A stretch of 36,099 bases of DNA, from NCBI RefSeq assembly GCF_039355125.1, contig NZ_CP134979.1, positions 1 through 36,099 on the forward strand. Direction: 5' to 3'. The DNA comes from Buchnera aphidicola (Takecallis taiwana). GTDB taxonomy: Bacteria > Pseudomonadota > Gammaproteobacteria > Enterobacterales > Enterobacteriaceae. Positions 1-13,106 of this stretch are shown here, one piece after another. A program made the translations under genes and the position numbers. Position 1 is the first letter of the stretch, and each line of letters starts with the position of its first letter. The notes below the pieces were generated by a model. It made no database searches, was not told the origin of the DNA, and was given only the letters and a program-made list of their open reading frames with translations.

Positions 1-1893
1 ATGAATTTTTATAATAAATATTTTGATGTTCTCGTTGTTGGTGGAGGACATGCCGGAATAGAAGCAGCATTAGCTGCATCTCGTATTGGTTGTAAGACAC
101 TACTTTTAACACAAAGAATACATACTTTAGGTAATTTATCATGTAATCCAGCAATAGGTGGAATAGGAAAAAGTCATTTAGTAAAAGAAATAGATGCATT
201 AGGTGGTATTATGGCTGTTGCTACTGATATTTCTGGTATTCAGTTTCGTATTTTAAATGCAACTAAAGGACCAGCTGTACAAGCTACTCGTGCTCAAGTT
301 GATCGACAAATATATAAAAATGTTATCCAAAAAATATTGTTTCAACAAGAACATTTAAAGATATTAGAGGCAGAAGTTATTGATTTAGTTATAAAAAATA
401 ACTGCATATTAGGTGTAAAAACTATTTATAAAAATATATTTTATGCACAATCAGTTATACTCACTACAGGAACATTCTTAGGTGCTAAAATACATATAGG
501 ATTAAAAAGTTACTACGGAGGTAGGATAAATGATGTTACATCGATACAATTATCAAACAAATTGAAAAAATTACCATTACAAATAAAAAGATTAAAAACT
601 GGAACACCACCCAGACTAGATATACGAACAATTAATTTTCAGAATTTAACTATACAGTCAGGCGATAAACCTGTACCAGTATTTTCATTTTTAGGTCATT
701 ATACACAACATCCAAAACAAGTTGTTTGTTATATTACAAAAACAAATGAAAATACTCATAATATTATAAAATCAAATTTACATCAAAGTCCAATGTTTAT
801 AGGAAATATATCAAGTAAAGGACCACGATATTGTCCATCTATTGAAGATAAAATTATCAAATTTAAAGATAAAAATAGTCATCAAATTTTTATTGAGCCT
901 GAAGGTATTCATTGTATCGAAGCATATCCAAATGGTATTTCAACAAGCTTGCCTTTTAACATTCAAATGCAATTTATTCATTCAATACAGGGTTTTGAAG
1001 ATGTTAAAATTATTCAACCAGGATACGCAGTTGAATATGACTTTATAGATCCAAGAGGTTTACAACCGACCTTAGAAAGTAAATTTATTAAAGGTCTCTT
1101 CATGGCAGGCCAAATTAATGGTACAACTGGATATGAAGAAGCTGCAGCTCAAGGTTTATTAGCAGGTATTAATTCTGCCTTATTAATTCAAGGTAAAAAT
1201 TGTTGGTATCCAAAAAGAAATGAATCATATTTAGGTGTTTTAATTGATGATTTATGTACTAAAGGTATAAGCGAACCTTACCGTATGTTCACTTCACGTG
1301 CAGAATTTCGTTTATTATTGAGAGAAAATAATGCAGATTTAAGATTAACTGGACATGCTAAAAAAATTGGTTTAATTGATCCAAATCGATGGGCAGCATA
1401 TCAAAAAAAGATTCATTGTATAAATCAAGAAAAAAACAGGATTAAAAATATCATTATCCGTATGAACTCTAAGGAATCAAAAGAACTAAAAGATGTTTTT
1501 AATATTCAATTAAAAAGTAATATTTCCGGATATGAATTATTAAAAAGACCAGAATTAACATTTAATAATATTAAAAAATCAAAAATTTTTTTTAATAAAA
1601 ATACTAATTTTTTTGCATTAAATGAAGTAATGATAGATATTAAATATCAAGGATATATTATTAAACAAGATCAACAAATTACTCAATATAAAAAATATGA
1701 AGATACCATATTGCCAATTAAATTTAATTATTGTAATATTCCAGGATTATCAAAAGAAGTAATGAGTCTCTTAAATGATTATCAACCAAGTTCTTTAGGG
1801 CAAGCTTCTAGAATTTCTGGTATTACTCCTGCTGCAATATCTATTTTATTAATTTTTTTTAAAAAAAATAATTTTTTAAATAAAAAAATATAA
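1..1893 (+). CDS. mnmG: MnmG (GidA), tRNA uridine-5-carboxymethylaminomethyl modification enzyme, FAD subunit
   Basis: With MnmE, this FAD-dependent enzyme installs the (carboxymethyl)aminomethyl group on the wobble uridine of certain tRNAs in the cytoplasm. The 630-residue product is the usual family length (E. coli about 629). The dinucleotide-binding glycine motif GGGHAG lies at residues 14-19. The family blocks [23 protein letters not shown] and [12 protein letters not shown] are all present, including the two conserved cysteines. The C-terminal helical domain, which contacts MnmE and tRNA, is complete though rich in Lys, Asn and Ile. The ATG is the first base of the window, so upstream signals cannot be seen. 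The gene precedes the ATP synthase operon, as in E. coli, but rsmG and atpI, which lie between them in E. coli, are absent. Its partner mnmE is at 14724-16088. Confidence 0.97.
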   Translation: MNFYNKYFDVLVVGGGHAGIEAALAASRIGCKTLLLTQRIHTLGNLSCNPAIGGIGKSHLVKEIDALGGIMAVATDISGIQFRILNATKGPAVQATRAQVDRQIYKNVIQKILFQQEHLKILEAEVIDLVIKNNCILGVKTIYKNIFYAQSVILTTGTFLGAKIHIGLKSYYGGRINDVTSIQLSNKLKKLPLQIKRLKTGTPPRLDIRTINFQNLTIQSGDKPVPVFSFLGHYTQHPKQVVCYITKTNENTHNIIKSNLHQSPMFIGNISSKGPRYCPSIEDKIIKFKDKNSHQIFIEPEGIHCIEAYPNGISTSLPFNIQMQFIHSIQGFEDVKIIQPGYAVEYDFIDPRGLQPTLESKFIKGLFMAGQINGTTGYEEAAAQGLLAGINSALLIQGKNCWYPKRNESYLGVLIDDLCTKGISEPYRMFTSRAEFRLLLRENNADLRLTGHAKKIGLIDPNRWAAYQKKIHCINQEKNRIKNIIIRMNSKESKELKDVFNIQLKSNISGYELLKRPELTFNNIKKSKIFFNKNTNFFALNEVMIDIKYQGYIIKQDQQITQYKKYEDTILPIKFNYCNIPGLSKEVMSLLNDYQPSSLGQASRISGITPAAISILLIFFKKNNFLNKKI

Positions 1894-1903
1894 AATACTA
1901 TAA

Positions 1904-3086
<1,183 letters not shown>

Positions 3087-3153
3087 TTTTGTATCTAATG
3101 TTATAAATTTATTTTTCTTAAATATTACTTTTTTATATAAGGTTATATAATTT

Positions 3154-3624
3154 ATGGATTTAAATTCAACAATATTAGGTCAAATAATTGCATTTATTTT
3201 GTTTATTTGGTTTTGTATGGAATATATTTGGCCTAACTTAATTACAATAATTAAAAAACGTCAATCCTTAATTCAAGAAAAATTATTTAATATTAACAAA
3301 AAAAAAAAAGATGTAACAAATATGTATCATCAAGCAAAAAAAGAAATTGCTGATTCTCAAAAAAAAGCTCGTGATATTATTAATGATGCTAATAAAAATA
3401 AATTATTAATTATAGAACATGCTAAACAATGTGCAAGACAAGAAAAAGAAAAACTGATTAAACAAGCTAACATGGAAATTAAAATCAAAGAAATTCAATT
3501 AAGAAAAAAACTTACAACAGAAATTAGTATATTAGCTGTGATGATGGCAAAAAAAATAATTATTAATAGCATATCTTGTAAAGATAAAAATTGTAATATA
3601 GAAAATATAATTAATAATTTATAA
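3154..3624 (+). CDS. atpF: ATP synthase Fo subunit b (peripheral stalk)
   Basis: Subunit b anchors F1 to the membrane as a dimeric stalk. The 156-residue protein has the E. coli length and layout: one N-terminal membrane helix (roughly residues 5-25, ending in the conserved WPNLITIIKKRQ region), then a long charged, probably coiled-coil segment rich in Lys, Glu and Gln. It lies between atpE and atpH. An AAGG motif precedes the ATG. A run of 12 adenines at 3298-3309 sits inside the reading frame (see findings). Confidence 0.93.
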   Translation: MDLNSTILGQIIAFILFIWFCMEYIWPNLITIIKKRQSLIQEKLFNINKKKKDVTNMYHQAKKEIADSQKKARDIINDANKNKLLIIEHAKQCARQEKEKLIKQANMEIKIKEIQLRKKLTTEISILAVMMAKKIIINSISCKDKNCNIENIINNL

Positions 3625-3640
3625 TTTTGGGGTAATATTT

Positions 3641-4177
3641 GTGCAATACAACTTAATTATAGCTCGTGCTTACGCTACAGCAATATTTAATACTTCTATT
3701 CAACATCGATCTTTGAAATATTGGAAGGTATTATTAAGAAAGTTATTACAAATATCTCAAATCCAAAATGTGAATCAATTTTTTAATATAATTTACCCGA
3801 TTGATGTTATATTGAAAATTATTATCACAACGTGTTCTGACATAAAAATCGATAAATATGGTACAAATTTTATTAAATTATTAATTCTAAACCAAAGATT
3901 ACATTTAATAAAATATATTTTTCATGAGTATATGACATTGTATAATAATCATTATAATATTATTAATGTTGAAATTACCACTACGCATGCTTTGGATAAA
4001 GACCAAAAAGAAAAAATTAATATTATTTTAAAACGTAGATTTCGTAAAACTGTTAATTTAATTTGTTTCACTGATCCATCTATTTTATATGGTGTGATTT
4101 TAAGATATCATGATATGGTAATTAATGACTGTATTTTTATAAAATTACATGAATTATCAAATTTTTTAATATCATAA
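3641..4177 (+). CDS. atpH: ATP synthase F1 subunit delta
   Basis: Delta joins the peripheral stalk (subunit b) to the top of the F1 head. The 178-residue product matches the family length (177 in E. coli). It begins with the typical ARAYATAIF helix and ends with GVILRYHDMVINDCI, which corresponds to the conserved C-terminal GVIIRAGDMVIDGS region. The start is GTG, chosen because a GGGG stretch lies 8 bases upstream and the N terminus then aligns with the family. The sequence is much more diverged than atpA, atpD or atpE, as is usual for delta. The stop abuts the atpA region. Confidence 0.92.
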   Translation: MQYNLIIARAYATAIFNTSIQHRSLKYWKVLLRKLLQISQIQNVNQFFNIIYPIDVILKIIITTCSDIKIDKYGTNFIKLLILNQRLHLIKYIFHEYMTLYNNHYNIINVEITTTHALDKDQKEKINIILKRRFRKTVNLICFTDPSILYGVILRYHDMVINDCIFIKLHELSNFLIS

Positions 4178-4195
4178 ATGAGAATAAATAAAAAT

Positions 4196-5734
4196 ATGCA
4201 ATTACATTCAAATGAAATTAGTGATTTAATTAAACAACGTATTGAAAAATTTAATATATTAAAAAAAATTTATAATGAAGGTATTATTATTTCTGTCAGT
4301 GACGGTATTATTAAAATTCATGGTATTACTGAAGTAATGTTTGGTGAAATGATCCTTCTGCCAAATAATTTACATGCTTTGGCTTTAAACTTAGAACAAG
4401 ATATTACAAGTGCTGTAGTATTGGGATGTTATTTAAATATTACGGAAGGTATGCGTGTTTATTCAACAGGAAAAATGCTTGAAATTCCTGTTGGTTCTAA
4501 TTTATTAGGTCGTGTTGTTAATGCATTAGGATGTCCGATTGATGGGCAAGGTGATATTGTTAGTACAGTATCTTATCCTATTGAACAGGAAGCTCCAGGA
4601 GTGATTGAACGTATTTCGGTATCTGAACCAATTTATACAGGGTATAAATCTATTGATTCTATGGTACCGATTGGTAAAGGTCAAAGGGAGTTAATTATCG
4701 GTGATAGACAAACCGGAAAAACTACATTAGCTATAGATACTATTATTAATCAAAAAAAATCAGATGTGTTGTGTATTTATGTTGCAATCGGTCAAAAACA
4801 ATCAACAGTGTTACATGTTGTGAAAACATTGGAAAAATATCATGCTTTATCACATACAATTATTGTTAATGCTTCGGCATCTGAAGCTCCAGTTATGCAA
4901 TATTTAGCACCTTATTCTGGATGTGCTATTGGTGAATATTTTAGGGATCATGGAGAAAATGCGTTAATTATATATGATGATTTATCCAAACATGCCATTT
5001 CATATCGTCAAATTTCATTATTATTAAGACGTCCTCCAGGACGTGAAGCATTTCCAGGAGATATTTTTTATTTACATTCACGTTTATTAGAAAGATCAGC
5101 CCGGATTAATATAAATAGTGTGAAAATAAGGAGTAAAAATCAAGTTTGCAATAAAACAGGGTCATTAACTGCGTTGCCAATTATAGAAACACAATTTGGC
5201 GATGTTTCATCTTTTATACCTACAAATGTTATTTCAATAACTGATGGACAAATTTTTTTAGAATCTAATTTATTTAATATTGGTATTCGTCCTGCTATTA
5301 ATCCTGGTATTTCAGTGTCACGGGTCGGAAGTGCTGCTCAAATACAAATTATTAAAAAATTATCTTCTAAAATTCGCGTAGCTTTAGCGCAATATCGTGA
5401 ATTGGCTGCATTTGCTCAATTTTCTACTGATTTAGATACAGTTACTAAAAAACAATTAAATTATGGGAAAAAACTTACTGAATTATTAAAACAACAGCAA
5501 CATGCTCCACTTTCTGTGGCAGAACAATCAATTATTTTTTTTGCGGCTGAACATGGTTTTATAGATGATATTGATATAGATAAAATTTCTATTTTTGAGA
5601 AAGATATAATAGAATATTTTAATAAATATCATATTGATTTAATCGATCATATTAATAGTGCAGATATATATACAAAAGATTTAGAAAATAAAATTAAAAA
5701 TAATATTAAATTATTTAAGAAAAGTATTAGTTAG
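4196..5734 (+). CDS. atpA: ATP synthase F1 subunit alpha
   Basis: Alpha forms the F1 hexamer with beta and carries the non-catalytic nucleotide sites. The Walker A motif GDRQTGKT lies near residues 169-176. [10 protein letters not shown] holds the Walker B strand, and the signature [17 protein letters not shown] is intact. An in-frame ATG at 4178 directly follows the atpH stop. The one at 4196 gives the family N terminus (MQLHSNEIS, compare E. coli MQLNSTEIS) and 512 residues, so I use it, although its ribosome site is weak. If 4178 were used, the protein would gain six residues. Confidence 0.96.
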   Translation: MQLHSNEISDLIKQRIEKFNILKKIYNEGIIISVSDGIIKIHGITEVMFGEMILLPNNLHALALNLEQDITSAVVLGCYLNITEGMRVYSTGKMLEIPVGSNLLGRVVNALGCPIDGQGDIVSTVSYPIEQEAPGVIERISVSEPIYTGYKSIDSMVPIGKGQRELIIGDRQTGKTTLAIDTIINQKKSDVLCIYVAIGQKQSTVLHVVKTLEKYHALSHTIIVNASASEAPVMQYLAPYSGCAIGEYFRDHGENALIIYDDLSKHAISYRQISLLLRRPPGREAFPGDIFYLHSRLLERSARININSVKIRSKNQVCNKTGSLTALPIIETQFGDVSSFIPTNVISITDGQIFLESNLFNIGIRPAINPGISVSRVGSAAQIQIIKKLSSKIRVALAQYRELAAFAQFSTDLDTVTKKQLNYGKKLTELLKQQQHAPLSVAEQSIIFFAAEHGFIDDIDIDKISIFEKDIIEYFNKYHIDLIDHINSADIYTKDLENKIKNNIKLFKKSIS

Positions 5735-5786
5735 TTATCTAATATATTTGATATCGCATATATTGTATATACAATAAGGGTGATTT

Positions 5787-6665
5787 ATGGCAAATACGAA
5801 AACGATACGTAATAAAATTTCGAGTATAAAGAATACTCAAAAAATTACAAAAACTATGGAAATGGTTGCAATTTCTAAAATGAAAAAAGTGAAAAAAAAA
5901 CTACTAATTAGTTCTCCATATTTAGAAAATATAAAAAAAATCATTTCCCATTTTTTTCATGGTAAATTAAGTTATAAACATTGTTTTTTACATAAAGAAA
6001 ATATAACTAAAAAAATAGGTATTATTATTATATCATCTAATCGTGGTTTATGTGGTAATCTTAATTATAATGTTTTTAAACAAGTGAATAATTTTATTGC
6101 CATACATAAAAAAAAAAATATATCTTGTAATTTATACCTGTTAGGTTCAAAAGCAATATTATTTTTTAATAATTCTTATTATTCAAATGTTAAAAAAACT
6201 ATGTACTATAATGATGATATTAAACATGACACGTTATTACCTTTAATAAACGAATTAATTCAAGAATATCAAACCGATGGTTTTGATCAATTATTTATTG
6301 CAGGCAATAAATTTCACACTCAGAATAATAAAATGTCATATATATTACAATTATTACCATTACAATCGATTCTTTTTATGGATAAAAAATATACAAAATA
6401 TACGATGTGGGATTATTTGTATGAACCCAATTCAAGTATAGTATTAGATTATACATTACAAAAATATATTTTATTACAAGTATTTCAGGTAATATTAGAA
6501 AATATTGTCTGCGAACAATATTCAAGAAGATTAATTATGAAAACTGCTACCGATAATAGTGAAAATATAATTCAAGAATTACAATTATTATATAATAAAA
6601 TTCGTCAATATAGTATTACTCAAGAAATTATGGAAATTGTGTCAGGTGCATCAAGTATTAATTAA
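5787..6665 (+). CDS. atpG: ATP synthase F1 subunit gamma (central rotor)
   Basis: Gamma is the central shaft that couples Fo rotation to catalysis in alpha3beta3. The 292-residue product has both coiled-coil ends of the family. At the N terminus are IRNKISSIKNTQKITKTMEM and the following MVAISKMKK region. At the C terminus are the blocks SRRLIMKTATDNSENII and YNKIRQYSITQEIMEIVSGA. The middle domain keeps SSNRGLCGNLN but is otherwise diverged. AAGGG lies upstream of the ATG. An 11-adenine run at 6108-6118 lies in the middle domain. Confidence 0.95.
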   Translation: MANTKTIRNKISSIKNTQKITKTMEMVAISKMKKVKKKLLISSPYLENIKKIISHFFHGKLSYKHCFLHKENITKKIGIIIISSNRGLCGNLNYNVFKQVNNFIAIHKKKNISCNLYLLGSKAILFFNNSYYSNVKKTMYYNDDIKHDTLLPLINELIQEYQTDGFDQLFIAGNKFHTQNNKMSYILQLLPLQSILFMDKKYTKYTMWDYLYEPNSSIVLDYTLQKYILLQVFQVILENIVCEQYSRRLIMKTATDNSENIIQELQLLYNKIRQYSITQEIMEIVSGASSIN

Positions 6666-8090
<1,425 letters not shown>

Positions 8091-8110
8091 TTAATGTGGA
8101 GTGTTGCACG

Positions 8111-8518
8111 ATGGATTGTTTTTTAAATGTAATTAGTATAAAACAACATTTATTTTCTGGTGCTATTCAAAAAATTCATATTACTGGATATCAAGGTGTA
8201 TTAAATATTTATCCTGGGCATGCACCATTATTAACGATGATTAGAGCAGGATTATTATCGATTTTTACTAACGATAATACACAATACTTATATGTTTCAA
8301 GGGGTATTTTAGAAGTACAGCCTTTTGTTATTTATGTTTTACCAGATGAAGGATGTTTTTTAAGTGATTTAAAATACGATGAATTAATATATCAAAAAAA
8401 ACAGCTTAGTAAATCAATATTACAAGTTAAAGATAGCGAAAAAAAAATTTTACAGCGTCAATTATTAGATATCGTACTAAAAATTAAATTAATAAATAAT
8501 TATTGTAACATTTCATAA
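8111..8518 (+). CDS. atpC: ATP synthase F1 subunit epsilon
   Basis: Epsilon joins gamma to the c-ring and can inhibit the enzyme. The N-terminal beta-sandwich is clear (FSGAIQKIHITG, IYPGHAPLLT, SRGILEVQP), followed by a helical C-terminal region, for 135 residues in total. The frame is open from a GTG at 8096, but I choose ATG 8111: GGAG lies 9 bases upstream and the N terminus then matches the family. It ends the operon and converges on gyrB with about 26 bases between the stops. I see no strong terminator hairpin there. Confidence 0.93.
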   Translation: MDCFLNVISIKQHLFSGAIQKIHITGYQGVLNIYPGHAPLLTMIRAGLLSIFTNDNTQYLYVSRGILEVQPFVIYVLPDEGCFLSDLKYDELIYQKKQLSKSILQVKDSEKKILQRQLLDIVLKIKLINNYCNIS

Positions 8519-8544
8519 AATAGAAGTATTTAAAGCGTTAAATT

Positions 8545-10965
<2,421 letters not shown>

Positions 10966-11066
10966 TTATTATCGTGTTTGTTATATAAATATATATATAT
11001 AAAGTTCATTAGGTATTATAAATATACACAAATAGTATATTGTATATGATAGATAACGGTAATTTT

Positions 11067-12167
11067 TTATAAAATTAATGGCATAATTATATGATATGAA
11101 TTATAATCTGACTTATATTTTATATATATTATTGAGCTTGTATTTTGTAGAAATATATTGATGTTTGGTTGGTTAATAATATTAATAACATCTAAAAAAT
11201 AGTTAATATTCATTGTTAATTCGATCGGTTCATCGGAATAATTAATCTGAAATTCTTCTTGAATCGTTTCATCATGTTCATTACTTGCTTGTATAATACA
11301 TAATCCTTTTTGGATAATAATTCTCACACCATGTAGTTTTTGATTTATTACAATTAATGCTCGCAATAACGCTTGTTTTAATTTTTCTCGATCAAGAATA
11401 ATATGTTTATCAAATTCTTTTTGTATCAGATTTACATATTTTGGGAATTGATTTTCAATTAATTTACTAGATAAGGTATATTGTTTTAAATTAAATTGAA
11501 TAATTTTATTACCAATATATACTTGCATCTCATTATTTTTTGATTCTAATAATTTAATTAATTCTATTATTGTTTTATAGGGTATAATTATTGAAATAGA
11601 TTGTGTATTATTTGGATATGATGTATATGTTATTGCCATACGATAACCATCGGTAGCAACTGAAAATATTTTATTAGAATTAATCTCAATATTTAAACCA
11701 TTTAAATAATGACGTACATCTTGTTTTGCCATAGCATAATGGCTATTATAAATTAGATTTTTGAATACATATTGATTAAGGTAAATATTACGTGTAATTT
11801 TTTCCGTCTTAAATCTTGGAAAAGTTTTTGCGTGTAATGTATTTAATTTAAAAATAATATTTTTATACTGTAATGTCATAATATTATTTTTCGCGGTTAT
11901 GTGAATTTCTGATTCACTTGGAAAGCTACGAACAATGCTTAATATTTTTTTACCAGATACAAGGATTTCACCAAGATTAAAAATTTTACTACAGTGTATT
12001 TTTGCAATAATTTCTAATTCTAGATTTGTACTTATTAAATACGTATACTTGTTATGAATATAAAAGAAAATATTGTTAGTAATTGGATTTTTATGATTTG
12101 CAAATAGAATACTATTCAATTTTTGTAATGGCGTTAAGAAGTTTTTTTTTGTTATAGTAAATTTCAT
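11067..12167 (-). CDS. dnaN: DNA polymerase III beta sliding clamp
   Basis: The beta clamp dimer encircles DNA and tethers polymerase III. The product is 366 residues, exactly the E. coli length, beginning MKFTITKKNFLTPLQKLN (compare MKFTVEREHLLKPLQQV). It contains the conserved RHYLNGLNIEI and SVATDGYRMAI segments and ends in the typical short hydrophobic tail (MPLIL). Much of the rest is diverged and rich in Ile and Asn. It is next to gyrB on the same strand. dnaA, which normally lies just upstream, is missing. Confidence 0.95.
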   Translation of the reverse strand: MKFTITKKNFLTPLQKLNSILFANHKNPITNNIFFYIHNKYTYLISTNLELEIIAKIHCSKIFNLGEILVSGKKILSIVRSFPSESEIHITAKNNIMTLQYKNIIFKLNTLHAKTFPRFKTEKITRNIYLNQYVFKNLIYNSHYAMAKQDVRHYLNGLNIEINSNKIFSVATDGYRMAITYTSYPNNTQSISIIIPYKTIIELIKLLESKNNEMQVYIGNKIIQFNLKQYTLSSKLIENQFPKYVNLIQKEFDKHIILDREKLKQALLRALIVINQKLHGVRIIIQKGLCIIQASNEHDETIQEEFQINYSDEPIELTMNINYFLDVINIINQPNINIFLQNTSSIIYIKYKSDYNSYHIIMPLIL

Positions 12168-12211
12168 ATTTTTTTATAATTGTAAAATCTAGTGAATGAA
12201 TGAAACTAAAT

Positions 12212-12240
12212 TTGACAAAATATATATATACTGAATTAAT
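12212..12240 (+). promoter_or_regulatory. Candidate distal sigma-70 promoter for rpmH operon
   Basis: TTGACA at 12212-12217 is followed after 17 bases by ATTAAT (12235-12240), which matches four of six positions of TATAAT. It lies about 235 bases upstream of rpmH, pointing toward it. The -10 is weak and the sequence is A+T-rich, so chance is possible. Confidence 0.35.
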
Positions 12241-12273
12241 TATAATGATTTAAATGCAGTATTTTTAATATCT

Positions 12274-12302
12274 TTGACATTATATCACAATTATTGTATG
12301 TT
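12274..12302 (+). promoter_or_regulatory. Candidate main sigma-70 promoter for rpmH-rnpA-yidC
   Basis: A perfect TTGACA (12274-12279), a 17-base spacer and TATGTT (12297-12302) point toward rpmH. The exact -35 and ideal spacing make it the best promoter candidate in this spacer. It would leave a leader of about 165 bases. Confidence 0.5.
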
Positions 12303-12474
12303 AAATAGAATTTTTGTATAAAATATTTTATAATTAAGACTTCCATATGTCATGTGGTAATTATATTTTATACTATGCATATTTATATGAATCAAGAATT
12401 TTTTAGTTATTTATATATATATTTAGCGTATGTTTCAATATGATTAATATGTAAATCATAATAAGGAAGATTAT

Positions 12475-12618
12475 ATGAAGCGAACTTTTCAACCGTCTAT
12501 ATTAAAAAGAAATCGTGTTCATGGTTTTAGAGCGCGTATGGCGACTCGTTCAGGTCGTGATATTTTGTCACGTAGAAGAAGTAAATTACGTGTTCGTTTA
12601 ACCATTTCAACAAAATAA
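12475..12618 (+). CDS. rpmH: Ribosomal protein L34
   Basis: L34 is a small basic protein of the large ribosomal subunit. The 47-residue product begins [20 protein letters not shown] and continues [19 protein letters not shown], an almost complete match to the family (E. coli 46 residues). AAGGAAG precedes the ATG. It heads the set rpmH-rnpA-yidC and is followed by rnpA after a single base, which suggests translational coupling. Confidence 0.97.
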   Translation: MKRTFQPSILKRNRVHGFRARMATRSGRDILSRRRSKLRVRLTISTK

Positions 12619-12619
12619 T

Positions 12620-12979
12620 ATGAATGCTCCGGATCGGTTATTTTTTAAAAAAAAATTGAGATTACTAAAAACGAATGATTTTAGAAGAGTATTTCAGAAA
12701 TCTAGAAAATATGTAACTTCTGAATTAATTACATTTAATATACATAATCAATTTAATTATCCGAGATTAGGTATTATTATTTCAAAAAAAATTTCTAAAT
12801 CTTCTGTTAAACGTAATTTAATAAAACGATTGATTCGAGAAAGTTTTCGTATCTCGCAATATTATTTATTAAATTTAGATTTTATTATTTTAGTAAAATT
12901 CAATATTATGAAAATTACTCGTTTGGCATTAAAAAAAAATCTTAATAATTTTTGGATGAGGTATTTTGAGAATTTTTAA
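12620..12979 (+). CDS. rnpA: Ribonuclease P protein component
   Basis: RnpA is the protein cofactor of the RNase P ribozyme, which removes tRNA 5' leaders. The 119 residues match the family length. The N-terminal LRLLKTNDFRRVFQ segment, PRLGIIISKK and the helix KRNLIKRLIRESFR are present. In that helix the usual RNR core reads R-N-L, and the alanine three residues before it is replaced by serine. Position next to rpmH supports the call. The start ATG follows the rpmH stop by one base. The RNA partner is not in the window. Confidence 0.95.
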   Translation: MNAPDRLFFKKKLRLLKTNDFRRVFQKSRKYVTSELITFNIHNQFNYPRLGIIISKKISKSSVKRNLIKRLIRESFRISQYYLLNLDFIILVKFNIMKITRLALKKNLNNFWMRYFENF

Positions 12980-13106
12980 AAGATTGAACTATTTTTATCA
13001 ATACGTGTATGACATATTATTGCGTATCTTTTGGATATTTATTGTATTCAATATTTATCAAATCAACTATCTTTATACAAACTATAATAAAAAGAGAATA
13101 TTTAAC

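Larger units (their letters stand above)
12168..12474. other. Gene-free divergent spacer between dnaN and rpmH; expected dnaA site
   Basis: These 307 bases separate the divergent dnaN and rpmH genes. Reading both strands I find no open frame resembling DnaA, no TTATCCACA-type DnaA box, and no recognisable dnaA remnant. The stretch is nearly all A and T with short TA repeats, and contains two TTGACA hexamers on the plus strand (listed separately). In E. coli and in the Buchnera genomes I know, dnaA lies here, upstream of dnaN. Confidence 0.8.

Noticed and set aside
105..112. Apparently abnormal Walker A of DnaC (asparagine after lysine; residue numbers given)
   Set aside because: E. coli DnaC has the same GTGKN motif, so it is normal for the family.
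842..1048. 68-codon frame within mnmG in another phase
   Set aside because: Inside a conserved gene on the same strand, Lys/Leu/Ile rich and unlike any family I know.
12168..12474. Possible oriC with DnaA boxes
   Set aside because: No TTATCCACA or one-mismatch cluster seen; TA runs alone do not support an origin.
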